A DNA stretch of 64,000 nt from CAVPOO01 sp963707015 (GTDB lineage Bacteria > Pseudomonadota > Gammaproteobacteria > Thiohalobacterales > Thiohalobacteraceae). Every line of letters starts with the position of its first letter. Position 1 is the first letter of the stretch. Both the position numbers and the translations under genes were made by a program. The stretch lies in contig CAVPOO010000007.1 of NCBI GenBank assembly GCA_963707015.1, positions 186,001 through 250,000 of the forward strand, in the 5' to 3' direction. Positions 51,149 through 58,620 of this stretch are shown here, piece by piece. Below the pieces are notes generated by a model. It did not search any database. It was not told the DNA's origin and saw only the letters and a list, made by a program, of their open reading frames with translations.

Positions 51149-53712
51149 AACCGCGCGCCCAGCGCCAGGCGAAACAGGGTCTCGGTGTTGGCAAACTCCA
51201 TTGCATCGGGGTCGGCGTGACTGCTCACGAAGTCGTAGTTCTCGTAATCCGTGTAGCTGTAGTCCAGCCGCACGAAGCTCTGCCTGTTCAGGGAAATCTC
51301 CGCGCCCAGGCCCACGCGGGTACCCGACTTCGTGTCGTCGCGGTCGATATCGAGGTCGCGGTCACCGCCCTTCACCCACTCGGTGTTGAAGCGCGTGTTG
51401 ACACGACCGCCCCGGACATACAGCAGGGTGCCATTATTGAGCACGTAGCCGGCGCGCAGCGCGATACCGTGGGTGTCCTTCTTGTCCAGAGAGAAATCGC
51501 GGCCACCGGTGCCCTCGCGATGCTTCCATTTGGCGGTGCTCATCTCCAGCTCAGCCTCCAGCCCGGCGTACCACCGCCTCCAGGTGTAGCCATATCCCGC
51601 AAATAAGCCGCCCGTCACACCCTTCTGCGCGCCGAAGTCCCCGACGACATCGAAGGGTCCGGGGCCCTGATCGACCTGGGTGCCGCTGAGGTGGGTGTCC
51701 AGCGAACCCTGTCCGAGCTGTGCGCCCGCATAGAAACCTTTCCGCTCCACCGGCGCCGGGGCGACGGTCTTGTCGACGCTGCCACCGAAGCGCCAGCCAA
51801 GCCCGAGCCGGAACAGGTTCTCGGAGGGTTCGAGCTTTTCGACCTCCGTCACCGCGTCCGCCTTGTAGGTGTCGAAATCGGTGTAGCTGTAATCGAGACG
51901 CACGAACAGGCGATCGGTGGCCGGAATATCCGCGCCCAGGCCGTAGCGGATTCCCGTCTGCGTCGAGGTCTCGTCGACGGCGTTCGCCGGCTGGTTATTG
52001 ACCGCGTACGAGGTCTGGAACTTGCTGCGCACGGCGCCGCCCCGACCATACAGGAGCACGCCATTGGGGACCGTGTAGCCCAGCCGTGCCGTCAGGCCAT
52101 AACCCTGTTTCCTCTTCACATTCAGGGTCCGGCTGTCGGACCCGCCCTTGCTGTCATAGATGTCGGCCCAGCTCGTGTCCCCTTCGAGTTCCATACCCAG
52201 ATACCAGCGACCGAGATCGAGGCCATAGCCGGCGAACAGTCCGGCCTCGCTCCCCCGATCCCCGTATTCGGCCCGGCGGGTGCCGCCACCACGCTGCCCG
52301 TCCGCGCGGACATGCACGGCATCGTAACCAGCCTGCGTACCCAGGTAAAAACCCGGCCAGATGACATCCGCCCAGGGCAGACTGAGCCGATCCGGCCCCG
52401 CCGCAAACGCGGGTTCGTGCACGGGATAGAGCAGCGTGCCGAGGGACACGAACACCTGACTACGGCCGTAATCGGCCGGTTCCTGGGGATTGGCGGAATT
52501 GCCAACCTCGTTGCTGAGATTGGAATCGCGACTCGTCACACGATAGCCGGCAGCCACATAAAAACGCGGATCGAGCGCATAGCGCAGCGTCACCTGCCCG
52601 CCATAGATATCATCCTCGCGGTTGATGCCCTGATAGTTTTCCCGCCCGGCCAACAGAGTGGCCGTCAACCCGAGCCGGGAGGTGACACGGTGACTCAGAT
52701 TGGCATTGAGCGCCGTGTAGAGATAGCTCGATGCCCCCACCAGGGTTGTCTCCTCCAGCGAGCGTTCCAGCGCCGCGGACAGCGTCGTCCTCGGCGAGGC
52801 AAGCCAGCTCAGGCGCGCGCCAAAGTCGGGTTTGCTCACCGTCGAGAATCTTGCGTCGTCGTAATCCTGACTGAGCTTGCCGATCTCCGCCGTGCCGCTC
52901 AAGCGGTTGGAGAAGCGCGCCTTGACACCGGCACCCGCGCGATAGCCGTCCGAGCTGCGTCTGTAGCCGTTATCATCGGGCTGTTCATCATAGTCCCGCT
53001 TGTCCCAGACGCCCTGCACAAACACATCGTAGCGCCTGTTGAGCTCAAAGGTCGCTCGCCCGCCGGCACCGAACATGTCCCTGTCCCGGTCCGCGTTATC
53101 GAGGTTGCTGACATCATCGAAGCTCAGGCGCTCGAAGGTGCCGCCGAGGCGCAGGGCGACCCGGCTGAGCCGATGGCTGACCCCGGCATGCGCCGTTCGC
53201 GAATGATAGGTGGTGGGTTTTTTCCCGGCCAGGTTGTCATCGGGGGAACTGCGATCCTCGTGCAGATAGCTCAGGCCGGCACCGCCGAACAGATTGGTCT
53301 GCGGCGAGATATCGTAGCGCCCCTCGAGTTCCGTCCAGTAGTCGTCGTAGTCCTCGTCACCGTTCGAGTAATACTGTGAAAACGCCCCCCCGGCCGAAAA
53401 CGTCAGTTCATGCTCGTCCCAGGTGGATTTCGCGCTGATCTCCGGGTACAGGATGGTGAGCGTGTCGTCGACCTCGTTGTCCCGCGTTGCAAAAATATTG
53501 CTGTCATACATCTCCGAGACCGAGAGCTCGGGCAACACCAGGAAGCTCCCGACCGGGATGCCGTCTGCCTGCCCTTTCAGCAGGAGGGCCGGGTCACCTT
53601 CGACAGACCCGCTTTCCTGTGCAGCGGGGCCCGTGGTCAGGCCCCCGCCCAGCGCGAGCATCACAAGGGCACCCGCAAGTCGACAGTTCCTGGTTCGATC
53701 TCTTCCCGGCAT
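51145..53712 (-). CDS. Outer-membrane protein with three beta-barrel domains
   Basis: 855 residues from ATG 53712 (AGGGAG 10 nt upstream). Signal peptide, then a large barrel like BBP2/capsule-type outer-membrane proteins (about 45-440: LPELSVSEMYDSNIFATRDN onward), and two OmpA/Omp25-like porin-family barrels in tandem (about 450-650 and 665-855). These repeat WPGFYLGTQAGYDAVHV / RKGFYAGAQLGQGS, LFAGYGLDLGRWYLGMELEG / LFAGYGYTWRRWYAGLEAEL and FVRLDYSYTDF / FVRLDYSYTDY. Three barrels in one chain is unusual. Function unknown. An Fnr-like TTGAT-N4-GTCAA box lies 86 bp before the start codon. The stop codon comes from a MITE insertion. Confidence 0.82.
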   Translation of the reverse strand: MPGRDRTRNCRLAGALVMLALGGGLTTGPAAQESGSVEGDPALLLKGQADGIPVGSFLVLPELSVSEMYDSNIFATRDNEVDDTLTILYPEISAKSTWDEHELTFSAGGAFSQYYSNGDEDYDDYWTELEGRYDISPQTNLFGGAGLSYLHEDRSSPDDNLAGKKPTTYHSRTAHAGVSHRLSRVALRLGGTFERLSFDDVSNLDNADRDRDMFGAGGRATFELNRRYDVFVQGVWDKRDYDEQPDDNGYRRSSDGYRAGAGVKARFSNRLSGTAEIGKLSQDYDDARFSTVSKPDFGARLSWLASPRTTLSAALERSLEETTLVGASSYLYTALNANLSHRVTSRLGLTATLLAGRENYQGINREDDIYGGQVTLRYALDPRFYVAAGYRVTSRDSNLSNEVGNSANPQEPADYGRSQVFVSLGTLLYPVHEPAFAAGPDRLSLPWADVIWPGFYLGTQAGYDAVHVRADGQRGGGTRRAEYGDRGSEAGLFAGYGLDLGRWYLGMELEGDTSWADIYDSKGGSDSRTLNVKRKQGYGLTARLGYTVPNGVLLYGRGGAVRSKFQTSYAVNNQPANAVDETSTQTGIRYGLGADIPATDRLFVRLDYSYTDFDTYKADAVTEVEKLEPSENLFRLGLGWRFGGSVDKTVAPAPVERKGFYAGAQLGQGSLDTHLSGTQVDQGPGPFDVVGDFGAQKGVTGGLFAGYGYTWRRWYAGLEAELEMSTAKWKHREGTGGRDFSLDKKDTHGIALRAGYVLNNGTLLYVRGGRVNTRFNTEWVKGGDRDLDIDRDDTKSGTRVGLGAEISLNRQSFVRLDYSYTDYENYDFVSSHADPDAMEFANTETLFRLALGARF

Positions 53713-53797
53713 CTCTGAATCGCTCCCTGGATGAAGTCCGCCCGCCAGACCTTTTGCCCACCATACACAGGTTTGATTTTCCTGCACGAGACACCCG

Positions 53798-53811
53798 TTG
53801 ATCCAGGTCAA
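53798..53811. promoter_or_regulatory. Fnr/Anr-like box upstream of the triple-barrel gene
   Basis: TTGATCCAGGTCAA matches the Fnr/Anr consensus TTGAT-N4-ATCAA with one mismatch. Its centre is 92 bp from the start codon, nearly the same distance as the box before napD (94 bp), suggesting shared regulation by oxygen or nitrogen oxides. Confidence 0.6.
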
Positions 53812-53965
53812 GAACAGGGCGTGAAATCCAGCCATTGTAACCTCACAGGGAAGCCACTGCGCACGATCTGGCTCACGCCAGGCCCGTGACCGACAGCGGC
53901 GGCTTCTGCCAGGCTGGATGTCTCAGCGGGGAAACGGAGGCGCGACTCGAGATTACGTTAAAAGA

Positions 53966-54168
53966 GAATACAGAACACAAGAAAAGAGAATACAGAACAC
54001 AAGAAAACAGAATACAGAATACAAGAAAACAGAATACAGAATACAGAATACAGAATACAGGAGACGGGAGTGAGGAGTGAGGAGTGAGGAGTGAGGAGTG
54101 AGGAGTGAGGAGTGAGGAGTTCGGAGACATTACCGGTTTAGGTCATTCTGTCTCCTGTCTCCTGTCTC
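53966..54168. repeat. Heptanucleotide tandem repeats (GAATACA, GAGTGAG, CTCCTGT)
   Basis: Three consecutive 7-bp repeat tracts: GAATACA units with AAGAAAA interruptions (53966-54060), about seven GAGTGAG units (54067-54120), and about three CTCCTGT units (54151-54168). No gene is visible in 53713-54266 other than these tracts, the box at 53798 and the terminator at 54175. Confidence 0.85.
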
Positions 54169-54174
54169 CTATCT

Positions 54175-54240
54175 GAAAAAGCGGGGAAGGCTTACTCCTA
54201 ACTCCTGACTCCTAACTCCTCACCCCTTGACCTTCCCCGC
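54175..54240 (-). terminator. Terminator of the nap-hao cluster with a repeat-filled loop
   Basis: On the minus strand GCGGGGAAGG (54240-54231) pairs perfectly with CCTTCCCCGC (54190-54181), followed by TTTTT. The 40-nt loop is made of 7-bp units (CTCCTAA, CTCCTGA, CTCCTAA), so the loop appears to have been expanded by the local heptamer repeats. Confidence 0.7.
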
Positions 54241-54266
54241 GGGTCAATGGCCCTCCCCCCTCTGAG

Positions 54267-55703
54267 TTACTGCTTCGCCGCCTCATGCTCGGCGCGCATC
54301 TTTTTGGATTCCTCGAGGATATTGTTGACGGCCGACTTGAGGGGCGCCCAGCCGTACCAGTGCATGTAATCGTTACTGGCATGGAACGCGCCCTGAAAGG
54401 TGCGCTGCCGGTACTCGAGCATGATCAGATACAGTTCCTGCTCGACATGCGATCTGGCGTCGTAGTACTGCAACAGATCGGGGGCGAACTTCCAGCCTTC
54501 CGGTTTCTCCAGGATGCCGTCTGCGTACAGCCCCTGCACGGCGCTGATCGCCTTGGCGAACTCATGATCCGCCGCCTTGATGATTTCGTCGGAGGCGTCG
54601 AAATGGGCCTGCACGAAGTGCTTGCTGTGGCAGGTGTTGCAGGTATGTTTCATTTCCGCACGCAGCTGGTTGAACGCCTCGGGCCCGCGTGCCGCCTCGC
54701 CCTGCACCACGATCTCGATGAAACGCTCCGTCGGCTGCAGATTCTGATCCAGCACGCCGGCGGCCTGCAGGATCAGGGCCCGATCGAAGGTCCACTGCGG
54801 ATCATCGTCGACACCTTCGTAATGACCCGAAGGCAGGGCGTCGGCGAGTTTCCTGAGATTGTCTTCCAGCGGGGGGGCCACCTCGATCAGCGCCAGAACG
54901 TTCTCACGGGTGGGGATGCGCAGTCCCAGGAAGCCCCAGGCGGTCACGACGGCATGGTCACCCTTGGCCATGTGGCAAGTCTGGCAGGTGGGTGCGCGTC
55001 CATCGACATTCTGATGGCCCTCGATGGCCCAGATGATGCCGTGCTTGGCCGAGGAATACATCTCCCACTGCGGGTGGTCAAAGCCCATGTGACAGTTGGA
55101 ACAGGCCCTGGGATCCTGAGCCTCGGATTTTCTGAACGTGTGGCGGGTATGACAGGCATCACACTGGACGTTGCCATAGTGGTATTCGCTCTGCTCCTTA
55201 CCGCCATCGTGCCGGGGTTTGCCCTCGACACCCTGCCGCACCCCCACGAGACCCTTCTGGCCGATCTTGTGACAGCCCGAGCAGCCGCGGTAACCCTGCT
55301 CCGCGATGGCACCCGGCTGACCGTGCCAGGCAATCTGCGATTTCATCCCGAACCAGGCCAGATTGTGTTTGCCCTGACGCACCTGCTTGAGCTGCTTCTT
55401 GTGGCATTCGCCACAGGTCTCGGCGGTCGGCATCTCGACCTTGTCATAGTCGTCCATGCTCAGGTGTTTGTCACCATGGCAGTCGGTACAGCCGACATTC
55501 TCCTCGTCGGCTTCGGTGTTGGCCATGGGACTGGCGAGATACTGCTTGACTATGCCCGGGGTGACGTTGACGTGGCAGCCGATACACTCGGTATCCTTGC
55601 GCTCGTCATAGTCACCCGTGCTCACCACCGCATTGGCCGAGCTGGCGAGCAACACTGAAAAAACACTGATGACAAATCCAAAAAGGGATCGATTCGTGTT
55701 CAT
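54267..55703 (-). CDS. Octahaem cytochrome c, hydroxylamine-oxidoreductase (HAO) family
   Basis: 478 residues with signal peptide (cleavage after SSANA), GGAGGTGAG ribosome-binding site, and eight CxxCH motifs beginning at C40, C72, C97, C141, C181, C201, C240 and C355, the HAO-family pattern with a large gap before the eighth. The helical C-terminal domain (ELYLIMLEYRQRTFQGAFHA; DYMHWYGWAP) also fits. Canonical HAO oxidises hydroxylamine; relatives in nitrate-respiring bacteria without ammonia oxidation lack the haem-crosslinking tyrosine and reduce nitrite or hydroxylamine. The crosslinking residue could not be confirmed here. Its place after napF, with no nrfA, favours a reductive role after Nap. 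107 bp separate it from napF. Confidence 0.88.
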   Translation of the reverse strand: MNTNRSLFGFVISVFSVLLASSANAVVSTGDYDERKDTECIGCHVNVTPGIVKQYLASPMANTEADEENVGCTDCHGDKHLSMDDYDKVEMPTAETCGECHKKQLKQVRQGKHNLAWFGMKSQIAWHGQPGAIAEQGYRGCSGCHKIGQKGLVGVRQGVEGKPRHDGGKEQSEYHYGNVQCDACHTRHTFRKSEAQDPRACSNCHMGFDHPQWEMYSSAKHGIIWAIEGHQNVDGRAPTCQTCHMAKGDHAVVTAWGFLGLRIPTRENVLALIEVAPPLEDNLRKLADALPSGHYEGVDDDPQWTFDRALILQAAGVLDQNLQPTERFIEIVVQGEAARGPEAFNQLRAEMKHTCNTCHSKHFVQAHFDASDEIIKAADHEFAKAISAVQGLYADGILEKPEGWKFAPDLLQYYDARSHVEQELYLIMLEYRQRTFQGAFHASNDYMHWYGWAPLKSAVNNILEESKKMRAEHEAAKQ

Positions 55704-55809
55704 AACGCCTCACCTCCCCTGTACGTTGACTAAAATTTCGCTATCCGCAGTTTCCCCGCTCGCGCCCGCAGGCGCCTTAACCTGAATCAAACATCGCACC
55801 GATTTTCCC

Positions 55810-56361
55810 CTAAGCGCCGGGGCGCTGGCGGCTCCAGAGGGACAGATCCGCAGTCACGGCAAGTGCATCGACGGGGCACGCGCGAACGCACATCCCACAG
55901 CCGTTACAACGATCGGCAGCGACCGCGATGCGGCGACTGTGCGGATCCCGCACCAGCGCCCGCACCTGGCACGCAGTCACGCACGACATGCAGATAACGT
56001 CATGCCAGGCGAGACAGCGGCCGCGCTCAAGCTGCGCCTGCCCCAAACGGGGCGCAGGGCCGTCCCTTGAAAAATCCAGCGGGCAGGCCTCGGCACAATC
56101 GCCACAGAGCGTACAACCCGCATCGGCAAACGCGAGGTAGGGAAACCCGGCGAGCGCGTGCTCACGCGGGTGAAAGCGGATGATGTCCTGTTCACAGGCT
56201 GATGCGCAGGCCTGATCGCAGCCGCCACAGCCATTGCGCTGAAGCAGATCCGGCATCCAGGGTGGCGACGGGCCCAGTGGGGACTGTTGCCTGGCCGCGC
56301 GCGCCCGTCCTTCACGGGTCAGCGAGGCACCACGCAGAAAAAGCCGACGGCCGGTATCCAC
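55810..56361 (-). CDS. napF: Periplasmic nitrate reductase accessory ferredoxin NapF
   Basis: 183 residues from GTG 56361, supported by GAGGGGGCGAAG just upstream and the family-typical start VDTGRRLFLRG; the longer frame overlaps napB and reads as non-native. Cysteine clusters for [4Fe-4S] centres are CGGCDQACASACE, CTLCGDCAEACPLD, CMSCVTACQ and CNGCGMCVRACPVDAL. NapF is a cytoplasmic protein that interacts with NapA during maturation. It lies 22 bp after napB. Confidence 0.88.
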   Translation of the reverse strand: MDTGRRLFLRGASLTREGRARAARQQSPLGPSPPWMPDLLQRNGCGGCDQACASACEQDIIRFHPREHALAGFPYLAFADAGCTLCGDCAEACPLDFSRDGPAPRLGQAQLERGRCLAWHDVICMSCVTACQVRALVRDPHSRRIAVAADRCNGCGMCVRACPVDALAVTADLSLWSRQRPGA

Positions 56362-56383
56362 CTTCGCCCCCCTCAGCCGTGGT

Positions 56384-56854
56384 CTACTCAGCACCCTTGA
56401 AGGTATTTTCCACCAGCGGCGGCGCGCCGGACTGCGGGACATGGCACTGCGTGCAGTTGAAGCGGGCGCCCACGACGCTGTCGGACATGGTATCGCTCGC
56501 GCTGCGCAGGTCGACATAGTGGTCACGCGGCATCGGGCTCTTGCCCTTCACCGTCTTTCCGATAAGCTTCGGTTGCTCATGGCAGTCCAGACACTGATTG
56601 TCCTCGGTGGTGATGGGCAGGTAGCTCGCCACCTCGTGCGGAATCTGCGGTGGTATGTCCGCATAAGCACGCGGCAATAACTCGCTTTTCTTCGGCTTGG
56701 TCCTGGTGTATTCGAAGGGCTCTGGTGTCGGCGTATCGAAGACGCTGGTCTTGCTCAGCCCCATGTTCAATTCGTCGATCGCCTCAGCGGCGATCACGGC
56801 GCCCGTGCTGGCAACAGCTAACACGACGCCGGCAAGGATGATTCCCGTTTTCAT
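56384..56854 (-). CDS. napB: Periplasmic nitrate reductase dihaem cytochrome subunit NapB
   Basis: 156 residues: signal peptide (MKTGIILAGVVLAVASTGAV), then two CxxCH motifs (QCLDCHEQPKLIGKTV, about 87-103; NCTQCHVPQS, about 133-142) and upstream histidines (PHEVASYLPIT; DHYVDLRS) that serve as second axial ligands in NapB. It passes electrons to NapA. It overlaps napH by 4 bp. Confidence 0.94.
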   Translation of the reverse strand: MKTGIILAGVVLAVASTGAVIAAEAIDELNMGLSKTSVFDTPTPEPFEYTRTKPKKSELLPRAYADIPPQIPHEVASYLPITTEDNQCLDCHEQPKLIGKTVKGKSPMPRDHYVDLRSASDTMSDSVVGARFNCTQCHVPQSGAPPLVENTFKGAE

Positions 56855-57792
56855 GCTGACCTCCTCTGGTGTGAACTGGATTCGAGTGGTTGTCTGGCGG
56901 CATGAATCCGATACCGCAGATCAAAATGCAGGGTGTCCTCCGGACAGACGGGCAGGCAGCGGCCGCAGTTGCTGCATTCGCCCGAGGCGATCATGCCGGC
57001 CTCCGCCGCCTGCCTGAGGTTCAATACCTGTGGCTCGGGGCAGACCTTGGCGCATTCACCGCAGTGGGTACAGGTGGGCGCGTCGAAGCGCACGCGCAGC
57101 GGCGCGAGCTTGCCCACCAGCGCGTAGAAGGCGCCCAAGGGGCACACATGACCACACCAGCCATGCTTCAGCACCAGCAGGTCGAACAGAAAGACCCCCA
57201 GCACCGCGGTCCAGCCGAGGCCCATACCGAAGATCAGTTCTCGGTGCAGCATGCTGATCGGGCTCACCCATTCGAAGGCGGCAACACCGGTCAGTGCCGA
57301 CAGCAGCAGCGCCAGGACCAGCACGACGTAGCGTATATTGCGGTTCAGATGGAACATGTCGCGGATGCCCAGGCGGATTCGCAGCCACCCGGCCAGATCG
57401 GTGACCATATTGACCGGGCACACCCAGGCACACCACACGCGGCCACCGAGCACGCCGTAGAGCAACAGCACGATGCCGGCGCCGATGAGCACCTGCATCT
57501 CGAGCGCGTGTTGCGTGAGCAGAATCTGGGCGATCGCAAAGGGGTCCGCCATGGGTACCAGCCCCAGCAGTGTAGAACTGCTCAGGTTGCCCACCAGGAT
57601 CGGCCGCTCGGCCAGCGACCAGCCCCAGTGTGCCGTCGCAAAGAACAGCAGCAATACGCCGATCTGGGTGATCCGCCGCAGGATGATAGTGCGCCACACC
57701 CTGAGTCTGCCGGGCAGGGTCGCGGGCATGACAAACGGCCGTATCGGTCGCCCATTCGGCCCCAGCCTCACCGGCTCTGCGGGCGCGCTCAC
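56851..57792 (-). CDS. napH: Quinol dehydrogenase membrane component NapH
   Basis: 313 residues with four membrane helices, two cytoplasmic CxxxCP motifs (CAWVCPVNMV, about 122-131; CGHVCPLGAFY, about 212-222) and two C-terminal [4Fe-4S] sites (CTHCGECAKVCPEP; CSNCGRCLPVCPED). With NapG it forms a menaquinol or ubiquinol dehydrogenase that feeds NapB/A. It overlaps napG by 4 bp and napB by 4 bp. Since no napC is present, NapGH is likely the sole quinol route to Nap encoded here. Confidence 0.93.
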   Translation of the reverse strand: MSAPAEPVRLGPNGRPIRPFVMPATLPGRLRVWRTIILRRITQIGVLLLFFATAHWGWSLAERPILVGNLSSSTLLGLVPMADPFAIAQILLTQHALEMQVLIGAGIVLLLYGVLGGRVWCAWVCPVNMVTDLAGWLRIRLGIRDMFHLNRNIRYVVLVLALLLSALTGVAAFEWVSPISMLHRELIFGMGLGWTAVLGVFLFDLLVLKHGWCGHVCPLGAFYALVGKLAPLRVRFDAPTCTHCGECAKVCPEPQVLNLRQAAEAGMIASGECSNCGRCLPVCPEDTLHFDLRYRIHAARQPLESSSHQRRSA

Positions 57793-58559
57793 AACCCACC
57801 CTCATTGAGGTAATCCAGCGCACCGGATGGCGGCCTGAGCCCCGATTCCGCGGCGCTTCCGGTGTCGGGCGTGAATTCCTGGGTCACGGGCGTATCGATG
57901 GTCCAGCCCAGGCGATAGTGCGCGCCCATCTTGCCCTGCACCAGTTTCGGTGGCAGCACCCGAATCGCCGCCTCATCGGTCGGGCAGGCCTTCTCACAGA
58001 TCCCGCAGCCCGTGCAGTGATCGCTGTGGACGATGGGCACGAACAGGGCGTGCCTGCTCAATTTCCTGGGGTGATGTTCCACCGTGATAGCCTTGCCCTG
58101 AACAGGACACTCGCGATGGCAGATCTCGCAGCGCAGCCCCTGCCAGGAAAGGCAGTTTTCGATATCGATCACGGCAAGCCCCATCCGGGCGGCATTGATA
58201 TCGGTCAGTGTCGGGGCCAGCGCCCCGGTCGGACAGGCCGCCTGGCAGGGAATGTCAACGCACATATAGCAGGGCACGTCGCGCGGCCTGTAGTACGGCG
58301 TGCCGATCGGCACGGCCTCACCGACGCGAGCCAGCTTCAGCGTGTCATAGGGACAGGCACGCACACACTGCCCACACTTGATGCAGGTCGCATCGAAGTC
58401 CGCTTCATCCAGGGCACCCGGCGGACGAATCCCGGTCGGCGACGCATTGGCCTGCTGGCGCAGCAGGTACGACCAGATGAGCCCGCCGGTTGCAGCCACC
58501 GCGCCGCCCTGACCCATCCGGGTCAGAAACTCGCGCCGCGATGTTTTTGCGTCAGGCAT
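57789..58559 (-). CDS. napG: Periplasmic ferredoxin-type quinol dehydrogenase NapG
   Basis: 256 residues with a twin-arginine signal (SRREFLTRMGQGGAVAATGG) and four [4Fe-4S] clusters: CIKCGQCVRACPYD, CYMCVDIPCQAACPTGAL, CEICHRECP and CTGCGICEKACPTDEA. Exported folded, it works with NapH in quinol oxidation. It starts 61 bp after the napA stop. Confidence 0.94.
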   Translation of the reverse strand: MPDAKTSRREFLTRMGQGGAVAATGGLIWSYLLRQQANASPTGIRPPGALDEADFDATCIKCGQCVRACPYDTLKLARVGEAVPIGTPYYRPRDVPCYMCVDIPCQAACPTGALAPTLTDINAARMGLAVIDIENCLSWQGLRCEICHRECPVQGKAITVEHHPRKLSRHALFVPIVHSDHCTGCGICEKACPTDEAAIRVLPPKLVQGKMGAHYRLGWTIDTPVTQEFTPDTGSAAESGLRPPSGALDYLNEGGL

Positions 58560-58620
58560 GTCAGGCTCTCGCTGTCACGCGCGGCTCGCCACCGTGCGAC
58601 GGAGCCGTACGCGGGGCTGC

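Noticed and set aside
53966..54168. Possible CRISPR array
   Set aside because: Unit length is 7 bp with no unique spacers and no cas genes; it is a simple heptamer repeat.
54267..55703. Assignment of the octahaem gene as NrfA
   Set aside because: NrfA has five haems with CxxCK at the catalytic site; this protein has eight CxxCH and HAO-like spacing.
55810..56526. Extended napF start at 56526
   Set aside because: The first ~55 residues overlap napB in another frame and look non-native; GTG 56361 has a strong ribosome-binding site and the conserved NapF start.
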